A DNA stretch of 64,000 nt from Paramesorhizobium sp049065735 (GCF_049065735.1 NZ_JBAKHD010000004.1:124001-188000); one strand, 5' to 3'. Shown: positions 42,438-50,576, numbered from the stretch's first letter. Program-made: numbers and translations. The notes: a model not told the origin generated them from the letters alone.

Positions 42438-43850
42438 CTATTCCATCCCGTCAAACCCGGCCCCGGCATTGTCGAGGAGGCGGCGGATGATGGTGAAGCC
42501 GCGGCGAACGTCCTCGCGCGTTTCGAGGGTCGAGAAGGCGATGCGGACGCAATGGCAGATGCGGTCCGCCTGGCCCACCTTGAAGGCGTCCGCTTCGAGG
42601 ATGGCGATGCCCGCATCGAGGGCGGCGTCCTTGAATGTGCCGGGCAGCCAGGGATCGGGCAGGGTGAGCCAGATATAGGGGCAGCGGGGATGGCTGATGA
42701 AGCGGTGCCCGGCCAGGATTTCGCGGGCGATGGCTTCGCGCTCGCCCATTTCCTCAAGCACTGCCGCCTTGAACCGCGCCGCCTCGCCGCTGAGCACAAG
42801 CCGCGCCGTTACCTCCGTCATCGCGTAGGGCAGGCCGCCGGTCATCAGCTTCTTGGCGTTGATGATCTGCCGGATAAAAGCGGGGGGCGCAGAAACCCAG
42901 CCGATCCGCAGCCCGGCGCTCAATGTCTTGGACACGCCAGAGACGTGGAAAGTCCGCTGCGGCGCAATCGCGGCAAAGGGCGGCGGTGCATCCTCGAGCG
43001 CGTTGCCATAGATATCGTCCTCGACGATCCAGACATTGTAGGCCTGCGCGATTTCTGCGATGCGCCGGCGGTTTTCCTCCGGTATGATCGTCATGGTCGG
43101 GTTGTTGAGCGTCGGGATGACGACAAGCATCTTCGGATGGTCACGCGCACAGACACGCTCGAAATCGTCTGGATCAAGCCCGTCATCGCCGCCGCGCACC
43201 TTGATCGCGCGCCGCCCGATCAGCGCCGCGCCACGGGCGAGGGGGCTGTAAGTCATGTCCTCGAAGGCAATCCGATCGCCGGGCATGGTCATGGCGGCGA
43301 TGATGTTCTCGATGCCGCTGAGCGCCCCCATCACGGGAATGACCGTTTCCGGTGCAGGGCGCCAGCCGCCGGTGGCGAGCCACTCTGCCCCCGCCTCGCG
43401 CCAGTCCGCCGACATTGTGCGGGTATAATCCTGTGCCAGATGCGGCTCGTCGGTAAAAATCCGTGCGAGCATCGGCCCTATCACCGCCGACTGGCCGATA
43501 TCAGTCGCCGCGGTTGAATCCATGCGCAAGGCATTAGCAAGCGGCGGCGGCAGGTCGATCCGTGCATCGCGGAAAACCATGGCGGCCGCCAAAGGCGCCG
43601 CATCATCCCGCGCCAGCACATAGGTGCCCCGGCCCACCTCGCCGGCAACGAGCCCGCGCTCGGCCGCAAGCGCATAGGCTCGGCTGATTGTCCCTATTGT
43701 CACCTTCAGATCATAGGCGAGATCGCGCTGTGGCGGCAGGCGCGTGCCCGCCGGGAGGGCGCCGTTGCCGATGTCGCGATCCATCGCGTCTGCGATGGCT
43801 ACGTATTTAGGACCAGGGAAGCCGGATAGGTCGGGAAGCCATTTTGTCAT
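42438..43850 (-). CDS. MocR/GabR-type regulator with aminotransferase domain
   Basis: The 470-residue protein has an N-terminal GntR winged helix (GALPAGTRLPPQRDLAYDLK, VTIGTISRAYALAAERGLVA). A complete fold-type-I PLP aminotransferase-like domain follows, with PTLNNPTM, WIVEDDIYGNAL and the PLP-lysine in VSGVSKTLSAGLRIGW. MocR proteins usually sense an amino acid or a PLP-related compound and control a divergent gene. Here the divergent gene encodes a small DUF1127 protein only 40 bases away. Confidence 0.92.
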   Translation of the reverse strand: MTKWLPDLSGFPGPKYVAIADAMDRDIGNGALPAGTRLPPQRDLAYDLKVTIGTISRAYALAAERGLVAGEVGRGTYVLARDDAAPLAAAMVFRDARIDLPPPLANALRMDSTAATDIGQSAVIGPMLARIFTDEPHLAQDYTRTMSADWREAGAEWLATGGWRPAPETVIPVMGALSGIENIIAAMTMPGDRIAFEDMTYSPLARGAALIGRRAIKVRGGDDGLDPDDFERVCARDHPKMLVVIPTLNNPTMTIIPEENRRRIAEIAQAYNVWIVEDDIYGNALEDAPPPFAAIAPQRTFHVSGVSKTLSAGLRIGWVSAPPAFIRQIINAKKLMTGGLPYAMTEVTARLVLSGEAARFKAAVLEEMGEREAIAREILAGHRFISHPRCPYIWLTLPDPWLPGTFKDAALDAGIAILEADAFKVGQADRICHCVRIAFSTLETREDVRRGFTIIRRLLDNAGAGFDGME

Positions 43851-43901
43851 GGTGACAATGTTTAGGTTGAAAACAAAATGGAGTCAATAAATGGTGACAA
43901 T
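43849..43901. promoter_or_regulatory. Paired direct repeats, candidate MocR operator
   Basis: ATGGTGACAAT occurs twice in the same orientation, at 43849-43859 and 43891-43901, exactly 42 bases (four helical turns) apart. The first covers the MocR start codon and the second covers the start of the DUF1127 gene. MocR/GabR regulators are known to bind paired direct repeats on one DNA face, so this is a strong operator candidate. The binding itself is inferred. Confidence 0.6.
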
Positions 43902-44205
43902 CGGGCGACGGAATAGTTTTGGTGTGAATACAATGGATGCAATTAGGACAATGACGCCTAGGGTACGGGCAAAATATCCGACATGTCAGCAAAAGCGGGA
44001 TATTGAAGTTGAGGCAGGGTCGGCAACAATCCGGCAATGGGCCGCCTGGGTTTTGCACAGCTTCGCTATCAGGCGCAGTCGCAAGGCGCTTCTGGAACTA
44101 ACGGAAGATCAACTGCGCGACATCGGCCTGACGGCTGATGATGCATCCCGGGAAGGCCGCCGCCCGATCTGGGACCGCAGAACGAAATATGACTGGTGGA
44201 GATGA
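43891..44205 (+). CDS. DUF1127 domain protein
   Basis: The 104-residue protein ends with the DUF1127 (YjiS-like) motif RSRKALLELTEDQLRDIGLT followed by DDASREGRRP. Such Arg-rich small proteins are linked to RNA turnover and phosphate or carbon metabolism in rhizobia, with no firm mechanism. The start at 43891 has GGAG 7 bases upstream. A second candidate at 43933 would leave a longer divergent promoter region. It faces the MocR gene and shares its candidate operator. Confidence 0.8.
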   Translation: MVTIGRRNSFGVNTMDAIRTMTPRVRAKYPTCQQKRDIEVEAGSATIRQWAAWVLHSFAIRRSRKALLELTEDQLRDIGLTADDASREGRRPIWDRRTKYDWWR

Positions 44206-44265
44206 AGGGGCTGGGTACGCTATTCTGTCATCCGCCGGAGCAAGCGATGTGCGCCAGCTGTTTGT

Positions 44266-46197
44266 TTACTGGCGCGCGCCTCCGTTGCCTGCCGTCAATG
44301 GCTGGGGCGATGAACCGCTGGCTTCATATTGGCGCGTTCCATCATATTGCGCCTTAACTTCATGGATACCGGTACCCGGCACATTAACGCCGCTCGCTGT
44401 CGCTTCGCCTTTGACAACCGCCTGTATCAGCTGGACGCTGGCAGATCCGCCCCAGGGCCATCCTCCCATTCCTCCCGTAACGGAATCGGATGCGCCGTCC
44501 CCATCATAGTCAGCCACCCAAACATACCCCTTGGCGCTTCCCACCGTTACGGTTTGCTGGTCGAATTGCCATGCACCCGTACCAAGGCCTATGTCAGCGT
44601 GATTGCTATTGGAGACGATGAAATCCCGTTGGCTGTCTCCATTGAAGTCGCCGACCTTTACATGAACGGGCGCAACGGACAGGGGTAGCGGATCGCCGAT
44701 TTGTGAAAAGCCGCCCGCGCCGTCCCCGTTGAGCAGAAAAAGCGCGTTTCCGGCGCCGGTGGCGAGATCGAGCGTTCCATTATCGTCGAAATCATCAATA
44801 TGCAGGCAAGTGCCATTGTACTCGGCGGACGGCTGTATCGTCGTAAAGGGGCCGAAGCCGCCATAGCCATCTCCCGGGTAAAAAAACAGGAGGTCGGGAG
44901 GTTCAAAATTGGACGCGCGGCTAGAACTGCTGAAGCCACCCAAAAGGAAATCCAGTTTTCCGTCATTGTTGAAGTCATTCAGGGCAACCTGACATCGAGA
45001 TATCGGGTCCCTGTATGGTTGGGTATCGAATATCGTCGCCACGGATTGGCCTTCGGTGAAAGTACCGTTTCCCAATCCTGTAAATGTAAAAAATCCTTCG
45101 ATGGTTTCATCGTTTTTGTAGGCGGGCAGATTAAGGAAAACATCAAGAACGCCGTCTCCATTCAAGTCCCCGCTCTCCACATAGCGATAGGGAAAGGCGC
45201 CGAGGTAATTTCCGGGCAGATAGACCGTGACATTGCTCACAATGGGTGCTGCGTCGAATGTGCCGTCACCATGTCCTTTGTAGACATTCAGCACGACCTC
45301 CACGGATTTAGTTCCGCTATAGTTCTCGTTCCAATTAAGATAATCCAGGTGGCCGTCCGCATCGAAGTCGCCAATGACCATGTTTCCATAATTCGAACCC
45401 GAATTGGCCACGGGCCAGGTGGTAAAGGAGCTATAGGAAAAGTTACCGGTACCGTCATTGATCAGAAAATTGGCCGTACCCGTATTGGCGCTGGTTACAT
45501 TGTCGCTCACAAGGTCGGGAAAGCCGTCCTCCTTGATGTCGGCAACGATCCCGCTTTCGCTTGACGGCCAGGACTGTGGAGCGGGGACCGACGGAAAGGT
45601 CAGGCTGGCGGTGCTTCCCAGCACATCCGCGCCTGCCAATTCGGCATCGCCGTTGGTCGTGTCCAGAAATGATACCGAGCCGCCGATGAGCGCCTGCGTG
45701 CCAAACCCGGTCACATGCGCTGTGAGTGTGTAAGCGCCGACAGTACCGGACGGTTTGTCTAAGGTCGTGATCGTTTTGTGGCCGCCGATGGTGACGGAGA
45801 CCGGCGAGGACGTGGCCGAACCATAGGCCGGGTTGCCGTTCGGCATAGGCAGGAACAGGGCCTTGTATTGATGCTTCATGGCCGGCGGCGGGCGCAGGCG
45901 GAAGGTCGCGGTGCCCTCAGCCAAGCCGCTCGACACCACCGGCATCTCGCCAAATTTGCGAAAACCTACACAGGATTTGGCTATGGCGGAGGCATCGCAC
46001 AGCCGCACGATGCCGCGCGTCAGTTTGTGGCCATCTGAAGTCAGGGTGGCGGTAAAGGTGATGACGTCGCCGGCCTTCGCAGTCGTCTTGTCGGCCTGCA
46101 GCGTCACCGTGGGCGTTGTCTGGGCAGCCGCGCCATTGCAAAGGAGGCACAGGATAACGAGAGCGGCGGAAAACACGCCGGAGAAAACCGCGTCCAT
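44266..46197 (-). CDS. Large secreted FG-GAP/VCBS-repeat protein
   Basis: The 643-residue protein has a signal peptide (MDAVFSGVFSAALVILCLLC, ending AAA). One or two Ig-like domains come next (TPTVTLQADKTTAKAGDVIT; KPSGTVGAYTLTAHVTGFGT). From about residue 210 there are repeated FG-GAP units with Ca-binding patterns: VADIKEDGFPDLVSDN, IGDFDADGHLDYLNWN, SGDLNGDGVLDVF, LNDFNNDGKLDFLLG, VGDFNGDSQRDFIVSN. They likely form a seven-bladed propeller. It is probably an exported surface or adhesion-type protein. The start at 46197 has GAGGAA upstream. The base composition is less GC-rich than its neighbours. Confidence 0.8.
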   Translation of the reverse strand: MDAVFSGVFSAALVILCLLCNGAAAQTTPTVTLQADKTTAKAGDVITFTATLTSDGHKLTRGIVRLCDASAIAKSCVGFRKFGEMPVVSSGLAEGTATFRLRPPPAMKHQYKALFLPMPNGNPAYGSATSSPVSVTIGGHKTITTLDKPSGTVGAYTLTAHVTGFGTQALIGGSVSFLDTTNGDAELAGADVLGSTASLTFPSVPAPQSWPSSESGIVADIKEDGFPDLVSDNVTSANTGTANFLINDGTGNFSYSSFTTWPVANSGSNYGNMVIGDFDADGHLDYLNWNENYSGTKSVEVVLNVYKGHGDGTFDAAPIVSNVTVYLPGNYLGAFPYRYVESGDLNGDGVLDVFLNLPAYKNDETIEGFFTFTGLGNGTFTEGQSVATIFDTQPYRDPISRCQVALNDFNNDGKLDFLLGGFSSSSRASNFEPPDLLFFYPGDGYGGFGPFTTIQPSAEYNGTCLHIDDFDDNGTLDLATGAGNALFLLNGDGAGGFSQIGDPLPLSVAPVHVKVGDFNGDSQRDFIVSNSNHADIGLGTGAWQFDQQTVTVGSAKGYVWVADYDGDGASDSVTGGMGGWPWGGSASVQLIQAVVKGEATASGVNVPGTGIHEVKAQYDGTRQYEASGSSPQPLTAGNGGARQ

Positions 46198-46253
46198 TGA
46201 CAATTCCTCAATAAACGGCTTCGTTAAATAGTTTTCGGTTCAAATAAATGCTT

Positions 46254-46283
46254 AATTGCAGGCGATAAGCTTCGCTTGCAATT
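46254..46283. promoter_or_regulatory. Inverted repeat upstream of the FG-GAP gene
   Basis: AATTGCAGGCGA (46254-46265) and TCGCTTGCAATT (46272-46283) are nearly complementary (one mismatch) around AAGCT. The site is about 57 bases before the FG-GAP gene start, in an AT-rich gap shared with the small lipoprotein gene. It could be an operator or a leader hairpin. Confidence 0.45.
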
Positions 46284-46388
46284 ATTTATCATGTTTCGTG
46301 ATTAAAATCTACCGATAGTTGCAGATATCGCCGCAGGCAAAGCAGCTCGATAGCCGCTCGCGACTGGCTGGATTTATGTCTGCAGTAA

Positions 46389-46799
46389 TCAGCCGGCGCA
46401 CCTGTTATCTCCCGCCGCCCAGCGGTGGACATCGGAGGCGATGCGCTTGCCGTTCGACTGGTGCATCAGCGGGCCGAAAGTTTCGAGCCGGGCCGGATTT
46501 CCTTCCGCCTGAACGACGAGGAGAGGGCGGTCCGCCGGGTTCTTCGCGGGCACCACGAGGATGCGCGGGCGGCCGGAGAAGGAGTTCAATTCCGGCGCGA
46601 GCCGGTAGGGGCGGAACGCGGCATCCTTCGACTTGAACCAGCAGGAATTGGCGGCGAGGGCCACGCGCTCCATGGTGGCGAGCGCCGTGTTCTCCCGCGA
46701 GACGATGCGTGCGCGAGGTTCCGGTTTTCTCTCCGATTGGCAGGCCGTAAGAGATACGAGCGCTGCAACGGCTGCAATCGCGAGAAAAGCCTTTTTCAT
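46389..46799 (-). CDS. Small lipoprotein of unknown function
   Basis: The 136-residue product has a lipoprotein signal (MKKAFLAIAAVAALVSLTAC; lipobox LTAC). The mature part has NSCWFKSKDAAFRPYRLAPE, then LNSFSGRPRILVVPAKNPAD and a final Cys. I know no function for it. It lies on the purQ strand, 100 bases downstream of purQ, and may be co-transcribed with the purine genes. Confidence 0.7.
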   Translation of the reverse strand: MKKAFLAIAAVAALVSLTACQSERKPEPRARIVSRENTALATMERVALAANSCWFKSKDAAFRPYRLAPELNSFSGRPRILVVPAKNPADRPLLVVQAEGNPARLETFGPLMHQSNGKRIASDVHRWAAGDNRCAG

Positions 46800-46898
46800 G
46801 CACGAACTCCGGAAAGCGGGGGGATGGAAACACCGAACCGGCAGAATGACCTTCCGCCGGTTACCGTTTGATGTACGGGTTGTGCTGCGCCGCAAAAA

Positions 46899-47567
46899 TT
46901 AAGCGGCGAGGCCGAGCAGGCCGGAGAAAAGGGCGCGGCCATCACTGCCGCCATGGGCGGATTCGATCAGGTTTTCCGGGTGCGGCATCATGCCCAGCAC
47001 ATTGCCGCGCTCGCTGACGATGCCGGCGATGTCGTTGATCGAGCCGTTGGGATTGGTGCCTTCGGCATAGCGGAAGGCGACCTGACCTTCGCCCTCGATG
47101 CGCTTCAGCGTCTCTTCGTCGGCGAAGAAATTGCCGTCATGATGGGCGACCGGGCAGCGGATGATCTCACCCGCCGCATAGCCGCGCGTGAAGGCGGTGT
47201 TGGCGTTGCTCACCTCCAGCTTCACCTCGCGGCAGACAAATTTGAGCGAGGCATTGCGCATCAGTGCGCCGGGCAGGAGGCCCGCTTCGAGCAGGATCTG
47301 GAAACCGTTGCAGACGCCCATGACCATGACGCCCTTTTCCGCCTTCTCGCGGATCGCGTTCATGACAGGCATGCGCGCGGCAATCGCGCCGCAACGCAGG
47401 TAATCGCCATAGGAGAAGCCGCCGGGAATGACGATCAGATCGACATCCGGGATTTCCGTGTCCGTCTGCCAGACGGTCTGCGGCGCCTTGCCGGAAATTT
47501 TCGTCAGCGCCGCGATCATGTCACGGTCACGATTGAGGCCGGGGAGAAGGACGACAGCTGATTTCAT
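46899..47567 (-). CDS. purQ: Phosphoribosylformylglycinamidine synthase subunit PurQ
   Basis: This glutamine amidotransferase subunit (222 residues) supplies ammonia to PurL. It has VIPGGFSYGDYLRCGAIAAR, the catalytic Cys86 in VMGVCNGFQILLEAG, and the His/Glu pair in the late MMPHPENLIE. It is the last of purC-purS-(two small genes)-purQ on this strand, and its start overlaps the preceding small gene by 4 bases. Confidence 0.97.
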   Translation of the reverse strand: MKSAVVLLPGLNRDRDMIAALTKISGKAPQTVWQTDTEIPDVDLIVIPGGFSYGDYLRCGAIAARMPVMNAIREKAEKGVMVMGVCNGFQILLEAGLLPGALMRNASLKFVCREVKLEVSNANTAFTRGYAAGEIIRCPVAHHDGNFFADEETLKRIEGEGQVAFRYAEGTNPNGSINDIAGIVSERGNVLGMMPHPENLIESAHGGSDGRALFSGLLGLAA

Positions 47568-47821
47568 GAGTGTGGGTCAAACCTTGCTTGTGCTTCTTGG
47601 AAGTCGCGAAGATCGAGGCGAGTCTCAATCCGGTCGAGACGATTTTCCATATGGGCCACGCTTGCGCGCACGTTGTTCACATCGCCCTGCATTGCATGGA
47701 GCTGATTGCGAATTGCCACATTGTCGTTCCGCAACTCACTAATAGCGTGATCAATCTTATCGAAGCGCTGATGTATCCGGCGGAGGAGTTCATGCAGCAA
47801 GTCTTGCGATATTTCGCTCAT
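47564..47821 (-). CDS. Small coiled-coil protein between purS and purQ (second)
   Basis: This 85-residue product, MSEISQDLLHELLRRIHQRF and onward, is almost wholly predicted coiled coil, with heptad-like spacing in DKIDHAISELRNDNVAIRNQ and RASVAHMENRLDRIETRLDL. No signal peptide or known domain is seen. Its start overlaps the gene before it (ATGA, 47818-47821) and its end overlaps the purQ start (ATGA, 47564-47567). It is therefore tightly built into the operon. A frame further upstream to 47935 lacks support. Confidence 0.65.
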   Translation of the reverse strand: MSEISQDLLHELLRRIHQRFDKIDHAISELRNDNVAIRNQLHAMQGDVNNVRASVAHMENRLDRIETRLDLRDFQEAQARFDPHS

Positions 47822-48033
47822 GTCGACAGCTCCGAAAATCGATATCCTCTGGCCGACAGCTCTTTCTTCGTTTTCTCTATGCGTTCCCGTCCTTCCGCCA
47901 ATTCCCTGTTGGTATCCTGAAGAAGGACGAGACACTCATGCATGGAAGCAGCAAGATCCTGCACCTGACGATCGAGCACGAGGACTTCTCGCAAAAGACA
48001 TTCCCGGTCGATTTCCGCCACGCGCTTCTCCAA
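47818..48033 (-). CDS. Small coiled-coil protein between purS and purQ (first)
   Basis: The 71-residue product, MEKRVAEIDRECLLREVLVL and onward, is predicted helical and coiled-coil throughout (LQDTNRELAEGRERIEKTKK). It starts 8 bases after the purS stop and overlaps the next coiled-coil gene by 4 bases. The function is unknown. The tight packing suggests the two proteins are made together, perhaps as partners. Confidence 0.65.
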   Translation of the reverse strand: MEKRVAEIDRECLLREVLVLDRQVQDLAASMHECLVLLQDTNRELAEGRERIEKTKKELSARGYRFSELST

Positions 48034-48041
48034 TTCTGCCC

Positions 48042-48284
48042 TTAAGCGATCTCCACACTATAATCTTCAATTACAGTATTGGCGAGAAGCTTGTCGCACA
48101 TGGCCTTGAGGCGGGTTTCGGCCTCGCTGCGGTCCTTGGTGTCGAGCTCGACATCGAAAACCTTGCCCTGGCGCACGGAATTGACGCCCTCGAAGCCCAG
48201 ACCGCCTAGCGCGCCGGCAATAGCCTTGCCCTGGGGGTCGAGAACGCCATTCTTCAACGTAACGGTGACACGTGCCTTGATCAC
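48042..48284 (-). CDS. purS: Phosphoribosylformylglycinamidine synthase subunit PurS
   Basis: PurS (80 residues) is the structural subunit that joins PurL and PurQ and helps ammonia transfer. MIKARVTVTLKNGVLDPQGK and the following AIAGALGGLGFEGVNSVRQG are the family signature. It lies between purC and the small coiled-coil pair on the same strand. Confidence 0.95.
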   Translation of the reverse strand: MIKARVTVTLKNGVLDPQGKAIAGALGGLGFEGVNSVRQGKVFDVELDTKDRSEAETRLKAMCDKLLANTVIEDYSVEIA

Positions 48285-48306
48285 TGTTCTATCCTGCCAT
48301 TTTTAT

Positions 48307-48376
48307 AGCCGCATGATCTTATCCGAAAAGTCTGCAACTTTTTGCTGCCGCTGACCTTCGGTCCGGGATCATGCTC
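48307..48376. repeat. Palindromic repeat, GATC-AAAAGT type, copy 3
   Basis: GCATGATCTTATCCGAAAAG...TCTGCAACTTTT, with an insert GCTGCCGCTGACC, and then GGGATCATGC. It resembles the palindromes at 9973 and 10584 but has a longer, asymmetric loop. It sits in the purC-purS gap, which both genes' transcripts would cross. Confidence 0.8.
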
Positions 48377-48378
48377 GA

Positions 48379-49143
48379 TCACTTAACCAGAACCGGGCCG
48401 GTGGGACGGGGCGGCTCGTTCTCGTTCATGATGCCGAGACGGCGCGCCACTTCCTGATAGGCCTCGACCAGCCCGCCCATGTCGCGGCGGAAGCGGTCCT
48501 TGTCCAGCTTGTCGTTGGTCTGGATGTCCCAGAGGCGGGCGGAGTCGGGCGAAATCTCGTCGGCCACGACAATGCGCATCATGTCGGCTTCCCACAGGCG
48601 ACCGCATTCGATCTTGAAATCGACGAGCTGGATGCCGACGCCAAGGAACAGGCCGGAGAGGAAATCATTGACGCGGATGGCGAGCGCCATGATGTCGTCG
48701 ATTTCCTGCGGGCTCGCCCAGCCGAAGGCGGTAATGTGCTCTTCAGAGACCATGGGGTCGTCGAGCGCATCGGCCTTGTAATAGAACTCGATGATGGAGC
48801 GCGGCAGCACCGTGCCTTCTTCCAGGCCGAGGCGTTTGGCGAGCGAGCCGGCGGCGACGTTGCGCACCACCACTTCGAGCGGGATGATCTCAACTTCCTT
48901 GATCAGCTGCTCGCGCATGTTGAGGCGGCGGATGAAGTGGGTCGGAATGCCCATCCGGTTCAGCTGCGTGAAGATGTGCTCGGAAATGCGGTTGTTGAGG
49001 ACACCCTTCCCGTCGACCACTTCATGTTTCTTTTTGTTGAAGGCGGTGGCGTCGTCCTTGAAAAACTGGATCAAGGTTCCGGGCTCAGGTCCTTCATAGA
49101 GGATCTTGGCCTTGCCTTCGTAAATACGGCGGCGACGATTCAT
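48379..49143 (-). CDS. purC: Phosphoribosylaminoimidazole-succinocarboxamide synthase
   Basis: PurC (254 residues) adds aspartate to CAIR in purine synthesis. Motifs include RRRIYEGKAKILYEGPEPGT, FKDDATAFN, FIRRLNMREQLIKEVEIIPL and EVVVRNVAAGS, and the late DEISPDSARLWD. It is the first gene of the purC-purS-purQ unit. It is divergent from the small zeta-subunit gene. Confidence 0.97.
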   Translation of the reverse strand: MNRRRRIYEGKAKILYEGPEPGTLIQFFKDDATAFNKKKHEVVDGKGVLNNRISEHIFTQLNRMGIPTHFIRRLNMREQLIKEVEIIPLEVVVRNVAAGSLAKRLGLEEGTVLPRSIIEFYYKADALDDPMVSEEHITAFGWASPQEIDDIMALAIRVNDFLSGLFLGVGIQLVDFKIECGRLWEADMMRIVVADEISPDSARLWDIQTNDKLDKDRFRRDMGGLVEAYQEVARRLGIMNENEPPRPTGPVLVK

Positions 49144-49376
49144 TGAACTTCCCAGATGTCTGACTTGATCGGGCGGCCTTCTGGCCGCAGTGCTCGCGCG
49201 CTACCTATAGCAAACGGCCCCAATTCACAATCATGCTTTGCCGCTCCTTCGCGTTTTTCGTTCCCGAGTCGCCTTTCGGATTCTCCGATTGATCTTGCGC
49301 GCCTCTTTTGATTTAGACAAGGCGAGTACCCTGTCGAACACGGATTCGGGCCGAAAAACACCAGCGCTGGAGTTAG

Positions 49377-49700
49377 ATGATGACCGGAATGGACGAACGC
49401 AAGGATGCCTTCGAAAAGAAATTCGCCCATGATGCGGAGTTAAAATTCAAGGCGGAGGCGCGTCGCAACAAGCTTCTGGGCCTGTGGGCGGCGGAAAAGC
49501 TGGGCAAGACCGGCCCCGATGCCGAGGCCTACGCCAAGGAAGTCGTCGCGGCGGATTTCGAGGAAGCGGGCGACGAGGATGTGTTCCGCAAGGTCCGCGC
49601 GGATTTCGACGCGGCCGACGTTGCGGTGACGGACGAAGCGATCCGCAGCGCGATGGTTGAGCTTCTGCAGGAAGCCGTGCGGCAGATTCAGGAAAATTGA
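49377..49700 (+). CDS. ATP synthase inhibitor zeta subunit (DUF1476)
   Basis: This 107-residue protein has the DUF1476 pattern MDERKDAFEKKFAHDAELKF and ARRNKLLGLWAAEKLGKTG. In Paracoccus and relatives the zeta subunit blocks F1Fo-ATPase rotation through its N-terminal helix. The start could be ATG 49377 or 49380; GGAG lies upstream, and the second is better spaced. It is a single gene opposite purC, followed by a palindromic repeat. Confidence 0.9.
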   Translation: MMTGMDERKDAFEKKFAHDAELKFKAEARRNKLLGLWAAEKLGKTGPDAEAYAKEVVAADFEEAGDEDVFRKVRADFDAADVAVTDEAIRSAMVELLQEAVRQIQEN

Positions 49701-49714
49701 GGCATCCCCTCCCG

Positions 49715-49822
49715 CGTCATCCTCGGGCTTGTCCCGAGGATCTACCATAAGAAGCAGGATAGATTACCGTCCTGATCGAGCGCGCCGTAGTGGATTCTCG
49801 GGACAAGCCCGAGAATGACGGC
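49715..49822. repeat. Palindromic repeat, CGTCATCC...GGATC type, copy D
   Basis: GCGTCATCCTCGGGCTTGTC followed by CCGAGGATCTACC is answered by GGATTCTCGGGACAAGCCCG followed by AGAATGACG about 70 bases later. It is a shorter relative of the repeat at 38293-38475 and lies at the convergent 3' ends of the zeta and hydrolase genes. Confidence 0.8.
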
Positions 49823-49830
49823 GCAGTTGC

Positions 49831-50388
49831 TTAAAGCCGCGACAGGAACTGCGCGAAGACCATTGAGCCTTCGGGCCACGGCCCATGGCCGGAATCGGCG
49901 TTTATATGTCCGGCTTCGCCCGCATCGATGAAGAGCGATCCCCAGGCATTCGCGATATCCTCGGCCACTTCATAGTTGCAGAAGGGGTCGTTGCGGCTTG
50001 CAATGACAAGAGACGGGAAGGGAAGCGGATCGCGCGGGTAGGGGCCAAAGGTCATCAGATGGCGCGGCTTGATCTTGGGATCGGCCACATCGGGCGGCGC
50101 GACGAAGAAACCGCCTTTCACTTTGTCCTGGATTTCCGGCAGCGCATGGATCGCCGTCGGCACCCCCAGCGAATGGGCGACAAGAACGACCGGCTTGGTC
50201 GCCGCGTTCGCCGCCTTCACCACTTCCGCCACCCAGTCATCGCGCACCGGCTTCGACCATTCGGCTTGCTCGACGCGCCGCGCGGTCGAAAGCTTCTCCT
50301 CCCACCGGCTCTGCCAATGGTCGGGCCCGGAATTGGTGTAACCGGGGATGATGAGAATATCGGCGTCCTGGACTTTCATAGCTCCCAT
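49831..50388 (-). CDS. RBBP9/YdeN-family alpha/beta hydrolase
   Basis: The 185-residue protein matches small serine hydrolases: ILIIPGYTNSGPDHWQSRWE, the nucleophile in VVLVAHSLGVPTAIH (GHSxG-like, here AHSLG), an Asp in SRNDPFC, and the His in AGHINADSGHGPWPEG. This subfamily has no firmly known bacterial substrate. Start 50388 is used, and an alternative Met lies at 50379. Confidence 0.85.
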   Translation of the reverse strand: MGAMKVQDADILIIPGYTNSGPDHWQSRWEEKLSTARRVEQAEWSKPVRDDWVAEVVKAANAATKPVVLVAHSLGVPTAIHALPEIQDKVKGGFFVAPPDVADPKIKPRHLMTFGPYPRDPLPFPSLVIASRNDPFCNYEVAEDIANAWGSLFIDAGEAGHINADSGHGPWPEGSMVFAQFLSRL

Positions 50389-50516
50389 TTAAAGGCAGGT
50401 TCGAAGAGCTTCAAGCGCTTGGCGAAGCTTTTGACGGCATTTGGTGAACAGCTTGTTCTCCGAATCGTGGCTTGCCGGTGAGGGCAACAATGGCGATTTA
50501 GGGGCAATCGAAGGCG

Positions 50517-50562
50517 CATGATTATATCCGAAAGGCTCGTAACTTTAGGGATCGTGCGATAG
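50517..50562. repeat. Degenerate palindromic repeat, GATC-AAAAGT type
   Basis: GCGCATGATTATATCCGAAA...GGCTCGTAACTTTAGGGATC...GTGCG matches the layout of the palindromes at 9973 and 10584 but with many changes. It lies between the divergent hydrolase and VOC genes. Confidence 0.5.
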
Positions 50563-50576
50563 AATGGAGAGCAGAA

